Shown here: positions 11,247 to 23,093 of the stretch, piece by piece | Numbering within the stretch: position 1 is the first letter of the stretch | Layout: every line of letters begins with the position of its first letter | Assembly (NCBI RefSeq): GCF_000715075.1 | Contig: NC_134082.1 | Location: 58,615,466 to 58,679,465, forward strand | From: Nicotiana tabacum | Taxonomy: Eukaryota > Streptophyta > Magnoliopsida > Solanales > Solanaceae | DNA length: 64,000 nt | Direction of reading: 5' to 3' | Made by a program: the position numbers and the translations under genes | The notes under the pieces: generated by a model | Seen by the model: the letters and a program-made list of their open reading frames with translations, nothing else | What the model was told of the DNA's origin: nothing | The model's database searches: none

Positions 11247-12958
11247 GGCCAAATAAACGATAAATAATAATAAAACATTTTTTTTTGAATTTTCAATTTC
11301 ATAATAAAACAAACTTGATTACAAAAGTTTAAAAACTAACAATACTAACAGATTTTGACAAAAGACAACAAACGGTCTCGAAAATCAAATAACCCGCATA
11401 CTCTAAAATATTATAAACTCAAAACAAAAGGCCAGCTCCCTTTCTCCGTTTGACAAATGCAACCAAACGGTTATTTTTGCAAATGTGGCCCCTGGCAAAC
11501 TTCACATGAATTTTGAGGCCGGGGAGGATTATTTTGACATTTTACAAACTTGTCCATTCTTTTACGAAAATAACCTTTCGACAACTGAAAGATTCTCTAA
11601 GGCTATTTCGGCAAGAACGGTTTAAGACGCGGCCGAAGCTGGCTCGGCTTATTATGACAAAATTCAAACGGTATTCACTTGACCGCCGACTCTTTGTTTT
11701 TTTCTTTTCAAATTACAATAAGAACCTGGTGTTGCAAACACGGCCCTTCAGCGCCTCGGGGACGAAGATTTTTAAGGCTGTGTGGGTCCATATCTCAAAA
11801 TGACCCAAAGGTGGCTGTTTATGCTAAGTCAGCCTTCCGGCGTCCCTTTCGGGAACATCGGCTATTTATGACAAAACAGCATTACCTGACTTATTTATAA
11901 CTCTTTTTATCGATTTTCAAATTAGAAAACTCAATACTGCAAACACGACCTTTCAACGTCTCGGGGACGAAGATTTTTTAAGGCTGTGTGGGTCAACTGG
12001 AAAAAAAATCCTAAACATGACCCAAAAAGTGGCTGTTTATGCAAAGTCAGCCTTCCGACGTCCCTTTCGGGAACATTCGGCTATGTTTTGATAAAACAGC
12101 ATCACCCGACTTCTTTATGACAAAATTAAAATTTTGACATTTTTTTTTGTTATTTACTTGTTTTTGGCTTTTTAGCAAAAGGTGGGGTTGGACCCGATGA
12201 GGGTTGCCTACGTATCTCACATCCGGTGAGAATCAAACCCGCGTAGTTCGGGCAAATAAACTATTTTTGAGAAGACCCTTTTCCATTTTCTATTCTTTTT
12301 TTTTATATAACAAACAAACAAACTATTATTTTTCATTCATAACAAACAAACTAACTAACGTAAAACCTAAAACATTCCTTCTTTTTCATTTGTTTTTCTT
12401 ATTCTAAAGAAAATGTTTTTTTTTGGAATTTTTACCTTTAATAAAAGAAATGCTTGAATTTTTAAAGAAGAATCAAAATATTTTTGATTTTTTTTGGATT
12501 ATATACATATTTATTTTGGAACAAATAATAAAATCACGTTCAACGCCTGACTCTTTTTATTTTATTTTTGGCATTTTCATAGACAAATAAAATAAATAAA
12601 ACATTTTAAAAACCAGACTCTTTTTCATTTTCATTTTCATGGCAAAACAAACTATTTTCTTTTCTATATTTTTTGACAGAACAATGATGATTTTTTTTCT
12701 ATTTTTCCTTTGCTTTTAATATAACAAACTAATAAGACATTTTTTTTCATTTTCAAAATTTCGGCAGAGTTTCGATACTACTCGGACATTCGTTTTTTTT
12801 TCTTATAAAAATAAGTAGTTATATCTCTACACTGTTATTTTCTAATTTTTTGGAGAATGATGACAACATACAAAATCTTTTTGAATTTTCAATGCTCTTT
12901 CTTTTATATATATATTTTTATTTTTTTATATTTATTATTATTTTCAAAAAAAAATGTG
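11247..12958 (-). other. Element C leader and former ORF1 region, non-coding
   Basis: Between the two-stem motifs at 11203 and 12206 lies the place where element A has ORF1 and its spacer, but here no ORF1 remains. Two ~210-bp repeats with the core GGGACGAAGATTTTTtAAGG lie at 11728-11885 and 11938-12115; element A has one at about 21357-21500. From 12250 to 12950 the DNA is extremely AT-rich with poly-T runs. Confidence 0.6.
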
Positions 12959-13166
12959 GCATGGGAGACATAATGATTTCCAAGACTTCTTGGATTCCGC
13001 AAATGTTCCCCATGCGCTTTTCCCAACATGTGAAGCATGGGGGACATAGGGAATTCCAAGACTTCTTGGATTCCACAAATGTTCCCCATGTGCCTTTTCC
13101 CAAAAATGAAGCGTGGGGGACATGTGGAATACCAAGGCTTCTTGAATTCCACAATGTTCCCCATGT
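12959..13166. repeat. Three tandem 57-bp hairpins, 76-bp period
   Basis: Units at 12959-13015, 13035-13091 and 13111-13166. Each is a near palindrome: outer arms like GCATGGGGGACAT with ATGTTCCCCATG, inner arms GGAATTCCAAGA with TCTTGGATTCC, and a loop of a few bases. They lie in the leader of element C. They are not seen in element A's leader. Confidence 0.85.
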
Positions 13167-13820
13167 GCTTAATTAATATAATAGCATGCTTATCTAAAAA
13201 AATCGTGCAAATTTCTTATTTAACGTGATCAGCATGATAAGGAGTGTCATTTGTCCGCAAATATCATTGGTCCGCCAAATGACCCATTCACCCTTGAATA
13301 AATACAACATGTAGCACATAGGATGCCGAAGATGGTCTATTATTTTCAGGTTGCTTGTCCTAGACGGACCCAACCCCTGTGTTGAGTCCCCTAAGTCAAA
13401 TGCACATGATGCAAATAAACGTTCCTACTAGGTATGCGACATGTGGCTTTGTTATACTAGGTTCAAAAACCTGGGTCGGTGTTCTAGACAGTGTACCCGA
13501 GCGGACAACTCGAGCTGAGGAAGGAGCTCCTTTCCGGGAACCAAAAGGCCAGCCGGCTTAGAAACTTTCCGAGCCTCTTTTATTTAAGGTATGACACTAA
13601 CAGAATAGGGAGTCTCAACCAGTAAGCACATCCCCGGAGGTAAGAAGAGAAAGGTTTCGACACAATTTATTTACAGTTTAAATAATATCAAAGCGGTAAA
13701 AGCAGCATTTAGCACATTAGGCTCAAACATGTAAAAATCAGATAATAAATAAAGCCAAATAATAACAATTATTCTAAGCTCGAATTCTTAACCCTGAACC
13801 AGTGGTTCTGGGTGCTGATC
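13167..13820 (-). other. Element C leader next to the PBS
   Basis: Homologous to element A 22540-23073: both contain AGACGGACCAAACCCCTGTG-like and ACTTTCCGAGCCTCTTTTAT words in the same order. No gene. This shared leader is the likely home of packaging signals, which would explain mobilisation of C by A-type proteins. Confidence 0.65.
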
Positions 13821-13836
13821 CCCAGCAGAGTCGCCA
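13821..13836 (-). promoter_or_regulatory. Primer-binding site of element C
   Basis: Minus strand TGGCGACTCTGCTGGG, four bases from the LTR end. Ogre elements are known to use a tRNA-Arg primer, and this sequence fits that class. Confidence 0.75.
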
Positions 13837-13840
13837 GAGC

Positions 13841-16800
13841 TGTCACACCTCCTTTTTCCGCACCCGCGAGGGCGCAGGGGGAGTTTTTTCCTATTAAAGG
13901 ACAATCGAAACGGGATTCGTTTATTTATTTCAGAGTCGCCACTTGGGAGATTTAGGGTGTCCCAAGTCACCAATTTTAATCCCGAATCGAGGAAAAGAAT
14001 GACTCCATATTACAGTCTGCGTACCAGAAATCCGGATAAGGAATTCTGTTAACCCGGGAGAAGGTGTTAGGCATTCCCGAGTTCCGTGGTTCTAGCACGG
14101 TCGCTCAACTGTTATATTTGGCTTATTTATCTGATTTTTAATACAATATGAACTTATGTGCAGATTTTATCTTTCAACCGCTTTGTTATTATTGTTTTAA
14201 AAGAAATGTGAACATCGCTTAAAACACGTCTTTGGACTGCATCACATGAAATGCACCCACAATCCGGAACACGTTTTATTTGATGTTTTGGGATTTGGAT
14301 ACGGGTCGCATGAAATACACACCCAGGCTTAAGAAAGTAAAATATTAAACACGCGCCTAAAGAGACTATCGCGTTGTTATTTTGGGGAAGCCGTGAAATT
14401 CGCTAAACGACCCTCCTGAATTCTAAGTAATTTTAAACAAGTATTTACTGAGGGCCCCACAATTTGTATTTTTATTCGGCGAGGCTCATCTCATTCTTAT
14501 TTTTTAGAGGAATTTGCAACGTCGTGGACATGCATCTCGAACCACGTTACAATCAATGTACCCGCGATTTTAGAGACACCTTTCAACTCCGCTGAGATTT
14601 GGATTTGGGTCACATAAATGTGCACCCGAGTTAGGGAGAATAAATTATTAAAGGCGCGCCTAAAGCAACTAGCGCATTATTATTTTGGGTGGGGCCGTGA
14701 AATTTGCTAAACGGCCCATCCCGGAATCTAAGTATTTAATATATACATTTAGAGGGCCCCGCAACTTGTATTTTCTATTTGGCGAGGCTCGTCTCATTTT
14801 TATTTATTTATTTATTTTTCTTTTTTTTTCTTTTAGAAATAGGACAAGGCTAAAATAAATATGTTTTGTGCTACTTCGCGAGATCATAAGTTATAAATTG
14901 AACTTATTTGATGAAGCGAGTATTTTCCCGCGGAATTAAAATTGCTACTATAATTTCAACATTACTACCACATGTATAAATGATTATTAAGACAAACTAA
15001 ATAATTAACACCTTTCAGAATATGTGCAAACCCCTATTATGACAAATATTTGGATAACAACAGTTTAACATGAAGAAACAAAATGGCAAATAGCTACTTA
15101 AAATAACGAAACAACGGAAAAGAACTAGGATACCATACGGAGTTAATTATCAAAAATAGCAATTCGCAATTATCATGTATATATGTCTCGCGCAATTTCG
15201 CGTACTATCCGCATGCACTAGGATTGTATTTCAACAAAACACATGTACATATTACTAAACAACAAATATAAAGGACACGGACAGAGATGACCTACTTGAT
15301 ATTATCGTCCGATGCGTTGGACCTGCGACGAAACCTCAGACAACAAACTTGACGTACCGGACCTCGACGAACCAAAGGCGACCTTAACGGACTGCACGAC
15401 GACAGTGAAAGAACAGCGATAACCTGGGCTGGTTGGTTGTCGCGTTTGGACAGTACAGCTGGAGCAGTGGTGTTTGGACGGTGTTCAGTGGTCGTTTGAT
15501 CCACTGCTGGGCGTGAGGAAACGACGGGGAGACTGGTGGTGGCGTGAAGTCGAGCTGGAGGTTTGGTGGTGTATGCCGGTGGTCGACGAGGCTGGGTAGC
15601 AGGTGGTCGTGGGCTGCTGTTTGACGGACGTGCTGAAAACGAACAGCAGCAACAATGGCTGCTGCTCGACCGACGCAGCAATGGGGTCGACGATGAACCT
15701 AGGAGGATGAGGAATGGTCGTGAGCTGGTGGTTTTTGACTGTAGGGTCGAGGGTTATGGAGGCTTGGAGGCGAGGAGGGTGACGATGAAGCTGGTTCGTG
15801 AGGGATGGTGGGTTGTTGATGGTGGTCGCGAGACGGAGAGGGAGCTGGGGCGACGACCGGGAAAGCAACAGTCGTTGTTGCTTGACAGATGCTGGTCGCA
15901 GTGGAGGAAACAGTTAGCGGCAACAATGGTGGGTTTCACGGAGGTGGTGTTTGGTGGTGGGAGTTGGTTGCGACGGGGGGATGGAAGGGTCTACTTGGTG
16001 TAGGGTTCCGACTGGGTTTTTGTTTGGTGGTCGTGAGGGCAATGATCGACGGAGAGCTCCTAGGTTTTTCTCTTCTTCTTCTTTTTGAAGAAGATGTACA
16101 GTACCCCAAAAATTTCCAAAAAATTCCCTCCTTCGTTTTTTTCAAAAAAAGTCCTCCCTTCTTCAAGTCCTTTGTCCGTGTATTTAGTATCCTTGCCAAG
16201 GGAAATGAGCCCCACGCGTGGTGGGGTTCGAGACTTGTGTCCCCCACGCGTGGTGGGGTTCCCCATGTGTCATGGACTCGGTTTATTATGGGCTAGGTCC
16301 GAAAATTAAGCCTAAAACCGGGTAGTTTGAACCCGAATATTATTCTTTTGCCCGGACCCGAGAAATAGGAACACGATGTTGCCCAACTAGTAGTCCTATG
16401 CAAGCAAAATAACTACCAAAAATAAGACTAATATTTAAACAAAACTATATCTTCTTTTTTTTGAATATTTTTTCAAGATTTAAAATAGCTACAAAATATT
16501 AATAAAACTATTTTTGTAATTTTTGTTTTTATATATAAAGATAAAATATGAAGTAATATTTTTTGTATTTTTCAAAATTATAATGACTACAAACATTAAT
16601 AGAACTATATATTTTTTGTAATTTTCGAATTTATATAAAATACAAAATAAAGTGCAATTTTTGTATTTTTTCAAGTTTATGAGAAATACATAAACTAAAA
16701 TTTATATATGTATTTTTGTGATTTTCTTTTTGCAACGAAATAAAGTAAAAATAGTTAAAATGGCTATATTAGACCCAATTACATATTTATGCTAAAATAA

Positions 16801-16842
16801 AAGTGAAAATCCTCGGGGAGGGTCAAAAATCATGTGCTTACA
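13841..16842 (-). repeat. Element C 5' LTR (right), 3.0 kb
   Basis: Complete LTR with TG...CA ends (TGTCACACC on the left, GTGCTTACA on the right in plus orientation). It holds an AT-rich part at 14640-15290, a GC-rich island at about 15292-16040 with several overlapping low-complexity open frames on both strands, and an AT-rich U3-like tail. The last ~17 bp and the first ~1 kb resemble the element A LTR; the middle does not. Confidence 0.9.
16181..16189 (-). promoter_or_regulatory. Possible TATA-like element in the element C 5' LTR
   Basis: Minus strand TACTAAATA, weak. Just upstream in sense direction (about 16210-16257) two copies of CCCCACGCGTGGTGGGG contain the palindrome CCACGCGTGG; the left LTR has one copy changed to a CACGTG G-box form. 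These could be U3 regulatory sites, but this is inference. Confidence 0.3.
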
Positions 16843-16869
16843 CTTCTTTCGGAGCGGCCTGGATCATCA
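16843..16869. repeat. Right copy of 27-bp direct repeat flanking element C
   Basis: Identical to 2095-2121; see the left copy. Here the adjoining LTR end is intact. Confidence 0.85.
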
Positions 16870-18685
16870 TCACTGTTTGTGAGGGTTTTCTCAATTCTCC
16901 TCCCTCATACACCAACTCAATCATGTGAGTCTCGTGGTGCGCTGGCAATGGGTTCTGGTTGATGTTAGGAGCTTCCGGTGTCTGGACCTCGATCTTATTG
17001 GTATCAATAAGATCCTGTATGGCATGCCTCAATTTCCAACACTTTTCGGTATCATGCCCCAACATCCCTGAGCAGTACTCACAACTTATTGATCGCTCCA
17101 AATTCTGGGGTGGGGGATTTGGTTCTCGAGTCTGGACAGGACTAACCAAACCCAACTGCCTCAATTTGTGGAACAAAACGGTGTAGGTTTCTCCCAACTC
17201 TGTGAAAGTTCTGTGCTTCCGCAGCCTGTCATTCCTAGCATCTGGATTTCCCCGAAAGCCTGCCCCTGGAGGGTTTCTATATGCCCTTGGTGGAGGATAG
17301 GTGTTTTGGGGTGGTGCATATGTGTTCTGGGGAGCCGGCGCGCGCCATTGCGGGCGAACCGGAGGCTGAGTGTATGTCTGGGCTTGGTGTATGGAGAAAT
17401 GTGGTTCTCGGTGTGGATAGTAGTGCTGTGGTAGGCTGTATGGGTAGTTTGGCCCGTGGGGCCTAGGTTGATTGTAGTGGGGTTTGCCAGACCTGGCCCA
17501 ACTGCTTGCCTCAATCGTGGCAATTTCTTCTTTCTTTCTTCTTCCCAACGCACCTCCCGTGCCGCTATGAATAGCCTGGGTCGTAGCCTTGAGTGTCGAG
17601 TAATTCAGGATTTTGTCAGACCTCAGACCCTCTTCTATCATGACCCCTATCTTCACTACCTCGTTGAAGGATTTTCCGACTGTTGTCACCAAGTGACCAA
17701 AGTAGGTTGGATCCAGTGTTTGCAAGAAGTAGTCCACCATTTCTCCCTCTCTCATGGGAGGATCCACTCTAGCTGCTTGTTCTCTCTAGCGGAACCCGTA
17801 CTCGCGAAAACTTTCCCCGGGCTTCTTCCCGGTCCTCAATAATGTGAGACGGTCAGGGACTATCTCGAGATTGTATTGGAAATGACCTGCGAAAGCCTGC
17901 GCCAGGTCATCCCAAGTGTACCATCTGTTGGAATCCTGCCTGGTATACCATTCTAGCGCAGATCCGCTCAGACTTTGGCCGAAATAAGCTATCAGCAGCT
18001 CATCTTTGCCGCCTGCCCCTCTCATTTTGCTACAGAATCCCCACAAATGCGCCATGGGATCACCGTGCCCTTCATATAAATCAAACTTAGGCATCTTGAA
18101 CCCAGCCGGGAGTTGGACGTCCGGGAAAGGGCATAGATCTTTGTAAGCCACGCTGACTTGGTTGCCCAATCCGTGTAGGTTCCTGAAGGACTGCTCCAGG
18201 CTTTTGAACTTCCTCAATACCTCATCCTGTTCAGGGGCTTTAACCGGCTTTTCAATCTCTGCCGGTACCTCCAAGTGCGGGTTGTAGGCCTGTGGTTCGG
18301 GGGCATGGAATGTAGGCTCAGGGGGATAGTATTGCGTATCGGGAGCCTGAAACAATGGCTCGCTGGTTGATCTTTGCAGGGTGGCTGATGTGGGTCCCAT
18401 AAAAGTGGGAACATTTGGTGTTGGGAGAGGTTGATGGGGTGGTGGAGCTTGGGAATCATGTGGGCTTCTTTCCTGATGATAACGGGGATTCGGGAGGCTT
18501 GTTGAAGGGCCGGAGTGAGGGTATTCCGGCATGTGCCCCAGTGGCTCAGGGCTCTTTTGTGCTTTGGCTAGAGCTAGCTGCATTGCATTAATCTCTAGTC
18601 CCATCCTTTCAATCTTTTCCATTGCTTCTTTTAACAACTGGCTCATCGGCCTTTCTTCCTCGTTACTATTCTCTGAAGTAGTCAT
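16843..18685 (-). pseudogene. gag: Element A gag
   Basis: A single frame runs from an ATG at 18685 to the element C junction at 16843, interrupted only by a TAG at 17786-17788 where the surrounding gag context suggests a lost TGG. The N-terminal third is proline- and histidine-rich. The retrotransposon Gag core follows (about residues 150-400, with LEWYTRQ and REGEMVDYFLQ). Near the C-terminus, at about 17056-17101, a zinc-knuckle-like C-X2-C-X5-H-X4-C has one residue more than the usual spacing. Gag would form virus-like particles and bind the RNA. Translation would continue into the protease (2121 downward), but element C splits the two. Confidence 0.85.
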
Positions 18686-19153
18686 GCTTGTTGCTACTGG
18701 TCCTTTGGATCTGGTTTGGTAAGAGTGTTTTGCCAGAATTCTTTAACAACTAACTTGTCTGGAAACAGACAACAACAAACTTTGTTAGCGTTAGATTTTA
18801 ACAGATTTGATCACAACACATAGATGATGCAATGTTCCTAGGCAGTTAACCGTTTCTACATGCTTTGCTTCAAACAACATGCGTCATCCCGGCTTACTCA
18901 TTTGTCCCTTTTTTAAAGTACTTTGGGAAACCCTGTATTTTATTTTATTTCTCCTTTTTTTCTTTCTTAAAAGCAGTCGAATCTTATGGGGATTGCCTAC
19001 GTATCACGTCCCCGCGCGAATCAGACCAGGCGTAGTTCTGCCATAAGGTAAAGACACACAAAATTCTTTTTGGAATCATTAAGTTCATCATCAAAATTTG
19101 CTATTACAAATTACTTCCAATAAAGAATAGCAACAGTACAGACTCCACAGTTT
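18686..19153 (-). other. Spacer between ORF1 and gag of element A
   Basis: Non-coding. It contains a two-stem hairpin motif at 18995-19038, about 310 bases upstream of the gag ATG, preceded by the conserved word GTCGAATCTTATGG that also precedes the matching copy in element C at about 11186. Confidence 0.6.
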
Positions 19154-21274
19154 TTAACTTGATTTGGCTAAAAGAAAAGAAAACAACACATGGGAAAGCA
19201 CAAAGCCTGAACAGGACTCGACCGAAGATAAATTTCCCAACTTAGGGGCCCACGAGGCATCATTCGGCTTTTTCGCGGCTCTAGGTGTGAGGTCTCTCTG
19301 CAAGCTTTTCAATTCATTCATGATCCGATGGACGCAGCCCATGATGGAAACAAGGAGGGTTTTCCGAGGCATTTGCTCACATGCTAGGCATCTCATGTAG
19401 ATGTAGTGCCCAATCTCGTCGATCCTTCCTCGAATGTTGTCCCTTTCAACGAACAATTGCCTTATTTGTCGGTTTTTTAATCCTAGTGCTTGCGCATTGT
19501 CGGCAAGCTGATCCTGGAACATCTCCATTTGTCTTTCCATGCAGGCCATTGCATCGTAACAACGTCTTCTGTCAGCCTGGGCATCTCATGCTTGTTTGCT
19601 GATCCGATCATGCAGAGTGGAGTTCATTTTCCTTAATATCCCGATGCTCATTTCATATTCCCTTATGACTTGTTGCAGGTGCTGCCTCCGGGCCATGGTA
19701 CTTTTTGCCCACTTGGTTCGTAATCTTGCTGTGCTAGCCTTGGCTCTTTCCAAGTCTTCCTGGCTTTCCGCAACCTGATTTTTTAACCCTGCTATCAATC
19801 TTTTATCCGCCCGGCTTCTCAGTTGGTTGTCGGCCTCCCTTTTCATCTTCCGGATCTGAGCTTTGAGGATCTCGCTTTCTCTGATTAATCTGTTCTTTTC
19901 TCCCTTGTGGGTAGCGGACTGTAATTGGCTTTCAAACTTCATATCCTGAACTTGTTGCTTCAGTTTGCCTGTCTCAGCAAGATATTCCCGCTCTTTGGCC
20001 AACCAGTCCCACTGCTCTTGTGAGGATCTGGAAAACTCTTGCAGGTGCGGTCTTTTAGCCGGCCATGCGGATGACGTTTCCCCTTTGTACCAAGCCTGAT
20101 ATCCGGGCGAAACTTCCCCTTTTGTCCGATTCAATACACAAGTATTTGCCTCTAAGTATTGGCATTGGCCCCACATTTGGCGAACCCTTGCTTCAGGAAA
20201 CTGGCTATCGGGACTGATCTCAATCACTTGGGTGCTTAAATTCTCGTCTTTTGGCACTATTTGACATCTCCCAAGTTGCCTTAAAACCCGATGCGGCGCA
20301 TAAGGTTGAATGCTCTTAAGTCCCATTAAGAGAAAATGGGGCCTGGCTGCTGGCATGTATATAACTTCGTCGATCAGTAACCAACCCAGCGTCCACTGTA
20401 TTTGACTAGCGTTGAGGGCACGGAAATATGAGGTCCATGCCGAAACTCCTTTAGGTAGGTAGGCCTCATTAACTCTGGTATAGAATTCCTCTATGCAGGT
20501 CCTGTCAGCGGATCCATGGCTCAGAAACTGAGCTCGGTGACATAGGTGTTCAGTTATCCACATTTGCAACAACAAGTTGCAACCTTCGAAAAAGTTTCCT
20601 CCGGCCTTGCAGGACGTGAGAGCCCGGAATATATCGGATACAATCATGGGCGCCAGCGTGCTATCTTTCTGTGTGAGCAAAGTACTGACGACCCCCGCTA
20701 TCTTTATGTCGATATTCCCGTCTTTTCTTGGGAACACTAAGAGCCCTAAGAAAGTTATCATAAAAGCAACCCGTCTATGTTCATCCCACTTTCGACGGTT
20801 ACTTTTGCTGCACAACTGGTTTTCTGGTTTGTCGAATCCTCCTATGTGACCATATCTTTGGTATATGAAACTCACAGTGCAAAAACCTTTTGCCAAGTCA
20901 GGGTTACGAATTGTTCTGACTATCTTTAATGAGTCCAGAAACCGGTGTACTGCCACAGCTCTTGGAGCAACCAGGTATTTATGCCTCAATGGAGCCTCAG
21001 CACTGCCGATATACCCTGCTATTTCTTCTAAAGTTGGGGTAAGTTCAAAGTCCGAGAAGTGGAAGACATTGTGCGCAGGATCCCAGTGAGGGACTAGTGC
21101 CCTTATGATATCTCCCCGTGGCCTGATATCCAACAAACTCGTGAGGCCTTTCAGATATTTCTTGATTTCATCATGCCCTTCTTTGCCTAAATCATTCCAC
21201 CAAAGCCGCAATTGGAGGGGAATTTTATTCATGATTGCAAAGGGTTCATTTGGAGTCGTGCTCATTCTGCACAT
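19154..21274 (-). pseudogene. Element A ORF1 (Ogre-type extra protein, DUF7745-like)
   Basis: The frame opens at 21274 and runs 562 codons to a TGA at 19586-19588, then continues in the same frame to 19154, about 706 codons in all. The TGA fits a CGA-to-TGA change. The N-terminal ~370 residues form a globular domain (with LRLWWNDLG, GYIGSAEAP and WTLGWLLID) that I recall from plant proteins annotated DUF7745 and from ORF1 of Ogre elements. The remainder, from about residue 400, is charged and heptad-like, probably a long coiled coil. Position upstream of gag and on the same strand is diagnostic of Ogre. Its function is not established. A two-stem motif lies about 307 bases upstream of the ATG. 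Confidence 0.8.
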
Positions 21275-23073
21275 TTATTAATAAGATTTTAACAAACAAA
21301 ACTTATTTTGATCAAAACAAAAAAACATATGCTCACTTTCCTCAAGAGGATTTCTGAACACGACCTCTCAGCACTTCAGGGACGAAGATTTTTAAGGTTG
21401 TGTGAAAAAACAAGAGGTGGCCGTTTGTACAAAGGCAGCCTTCCGGGTTCCTTTTGGGAACATTTGGCTGTTTTTGATATAAATGGCGTCACCCGACCCT
21501 ATGAAAGAAAAATACACTTTTGGCGTTTTTGCTACTTTATTAATTTTCAAAAAAATGGGAGGTTGGACCCGGCGGGGGTTGCCTACGTATCTCACATCCG
21601 GTGAGAATCAAACCCGCGTAGTTCGGGCAATCAAGAATAAGTAGATGAACTAACTTCCTTTTTTGAATTTGTGAAAGAACTACTTTAAAAGGAGAAAGGA
21701 AATATTTTTGATTGATTTTCTTTTTAAAAGAAAGACTTCTAAGATATATATATATATTTTTTAATTTCCATTTGTTTTTTTTATTCTAAAGGAAGAAGAA
21801 AATATTTTTCGGAATTTTACCTTTAATAAAAGAAATGCTTCTAAAAAATATTTTTTTTTGAATTTTGAATTTTCTTTTCAATTTTGAAAGAAGAAAAATA
21901 TTTTCGGATTTTTTTCTATCTTATTATACATTTTTTTTAAAAAAAAATAGTTAAAAGACTTTCTAAAGAAGTTAATAATGGAAAATATTTTTGGATTTTT
22001 TTTTGTTTTTGAAAATTGGGAGTCTAAAAACCTTTCTAGACTTTTTGGCAAGACAAATATTTTTGCAACAAATAAAGACATATATATATTTTTTGAAAAT
22101 AAAAACTTTTGGATATATATATATATATACATGTATATATTTGTGACAAATAATGAAAGACTCTTTTTTTATTATTATTATTAACAAATAATGAAAGACT
22201 CTTTTTATTATTATTATTATTATTATTTGAATTTTCATAAAAACCCCATTTTAAAAAAGTAAGACTCTTTTTAATTTTTATTTTTATGACAAGACAAACT
22301 ATATATTTCTATATATTTTTTTTTGAAAAACAAAACAGAACAACGATTTTTTTTTCTATTTTTCCTTTGCTTTTAATAAAACAAACTAATAAGACGTTTT
22401 TTTTTCTTTCCAAAATTTCGGCAGAGTTTTGACAGTATTTGGGTATTGGGTTTTTTCAAAAATAAACAATCAATTCCCTAACCGCTATTTCGTTTTTTTC
22501 AATTTCACAATATTCATAATATTCAAACACCGGTCAGCATGCAGGCATGAGACAAATAAATGCACGGAAAACAAATAGGATGCATCAGGATGGCCTTTTC
22601 ATATCAGGTTGCTAGTCCTAGACGGACCAAACCCCTGTGTTGAGTCCCCTAAGTCAAATGCAACGTGATGCAAATAAGCGTTCCTACTAGGGATCTGGCA
22701 TGAAGTCACGTTATTCTATGTTCAAAACCTGGGTCGGTGTTCTAGACAGTGTACCCGAGCGGACCACTCGAGTTGAGGAAGGAGCTCCTGTCCGGGAACC
22801 AAAAGGCCAACCGGCTTAGAAACTTTCCGAGCCTCTTTTATTTAGGGTATGACACTAACAGAATAGGGAGTCTTAACCAGTAAGCACATCCCCGGAGGTA
22901 AGAAGAGTAGGTTTCGGCACAGTTTATATACAGTTCAGATAATATCAAAGCGGTAAAGGCAACATTTAGCACATTAGGCTCAAAACATGTAAAAATCAGA
23001 TAAAGCCAAATATAATAATTTATCTAAGCTCGAATTTCTAACCCTGAACCAGTGGTTCTGGGTCAAAGTATTC
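21275..23073 (-). other. Element A leader
   Basis: No gene. From the ORF1 end it holds one ~150-bp copy of the GACGAAGATTTTTAAGG repeat (21357-21500), a two-stem motif (21581-21624), an extremely AT-rich stretch with TA runs (21640-22500), and a conserved PBS-proximal region (22540-23073) shared with element C. Confidence 0.65.
21581..21624 (-). other. Two-stem hairpin motif (representative of ten copies)
   Basis: On the minus strand the outer stem is CTACG with CGTAG and the inner stem is TCTCAC with GTGAGA around a 5-base loop; GATTC and GATACGTAGG are conserved. Other copies: 5686-5730, 9808-9848, 11203-11246, 12206-12249 and 18995-19038 on the minus strand; 33367-33410, 35138-35184, 40578-40625 and 42344-42391 on the plus strand. 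All lie outside ORFs of Ogre-type elements. Function unknown. Confidence 0.75.
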
Positions 23074-23089
23074 CCCAGCAGAGTCGCCA
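23074..23089 (-). promoter_or_regulatory. Primer-binding site of element A
   Basis: Minus strand TGGCGACTCTGCTGGG, four bases inside the LTR end, identical to the sites of elements B (copy 1) and C. Confidence 0.75.
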
Positions 23090-23093
23090 GAGC

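Larger units (their letters stand above)
2122..16842 (-). mobile_element. Element C: non-autonomous Ogre-derived LTR retrotransposon without ORFs
   Basis: Two near-identical LTRs (2122-5546 and 13841-16842) in the same orientation bound an 8.3-kb interior. On the minus strand a primer-binding site follows the right LTR (13821-13836) and a polypurine tract precedes the left LTR (5547-5560). No frame in the interior encodes Gag, protease, RT or integrase. Its leader (13300-13840) and spacers match those of element A at 22540-23093, 21357-21624 and 18978-19038, so C is a deletion derivative that would need proteins from an A-type element. It carries two large tandem arrays, three tandem hairpins and four copies of the two-stem motif. 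High LTR similarity suggests a recent insertion. Confidence 0.85.

Noticed and set aside
12904..13228. Repetitive frames such as those with WNSRSLGIP and HVPHA
   Set aside because: Generated by the three tandem hairpins; several frames on both strands are open at once.
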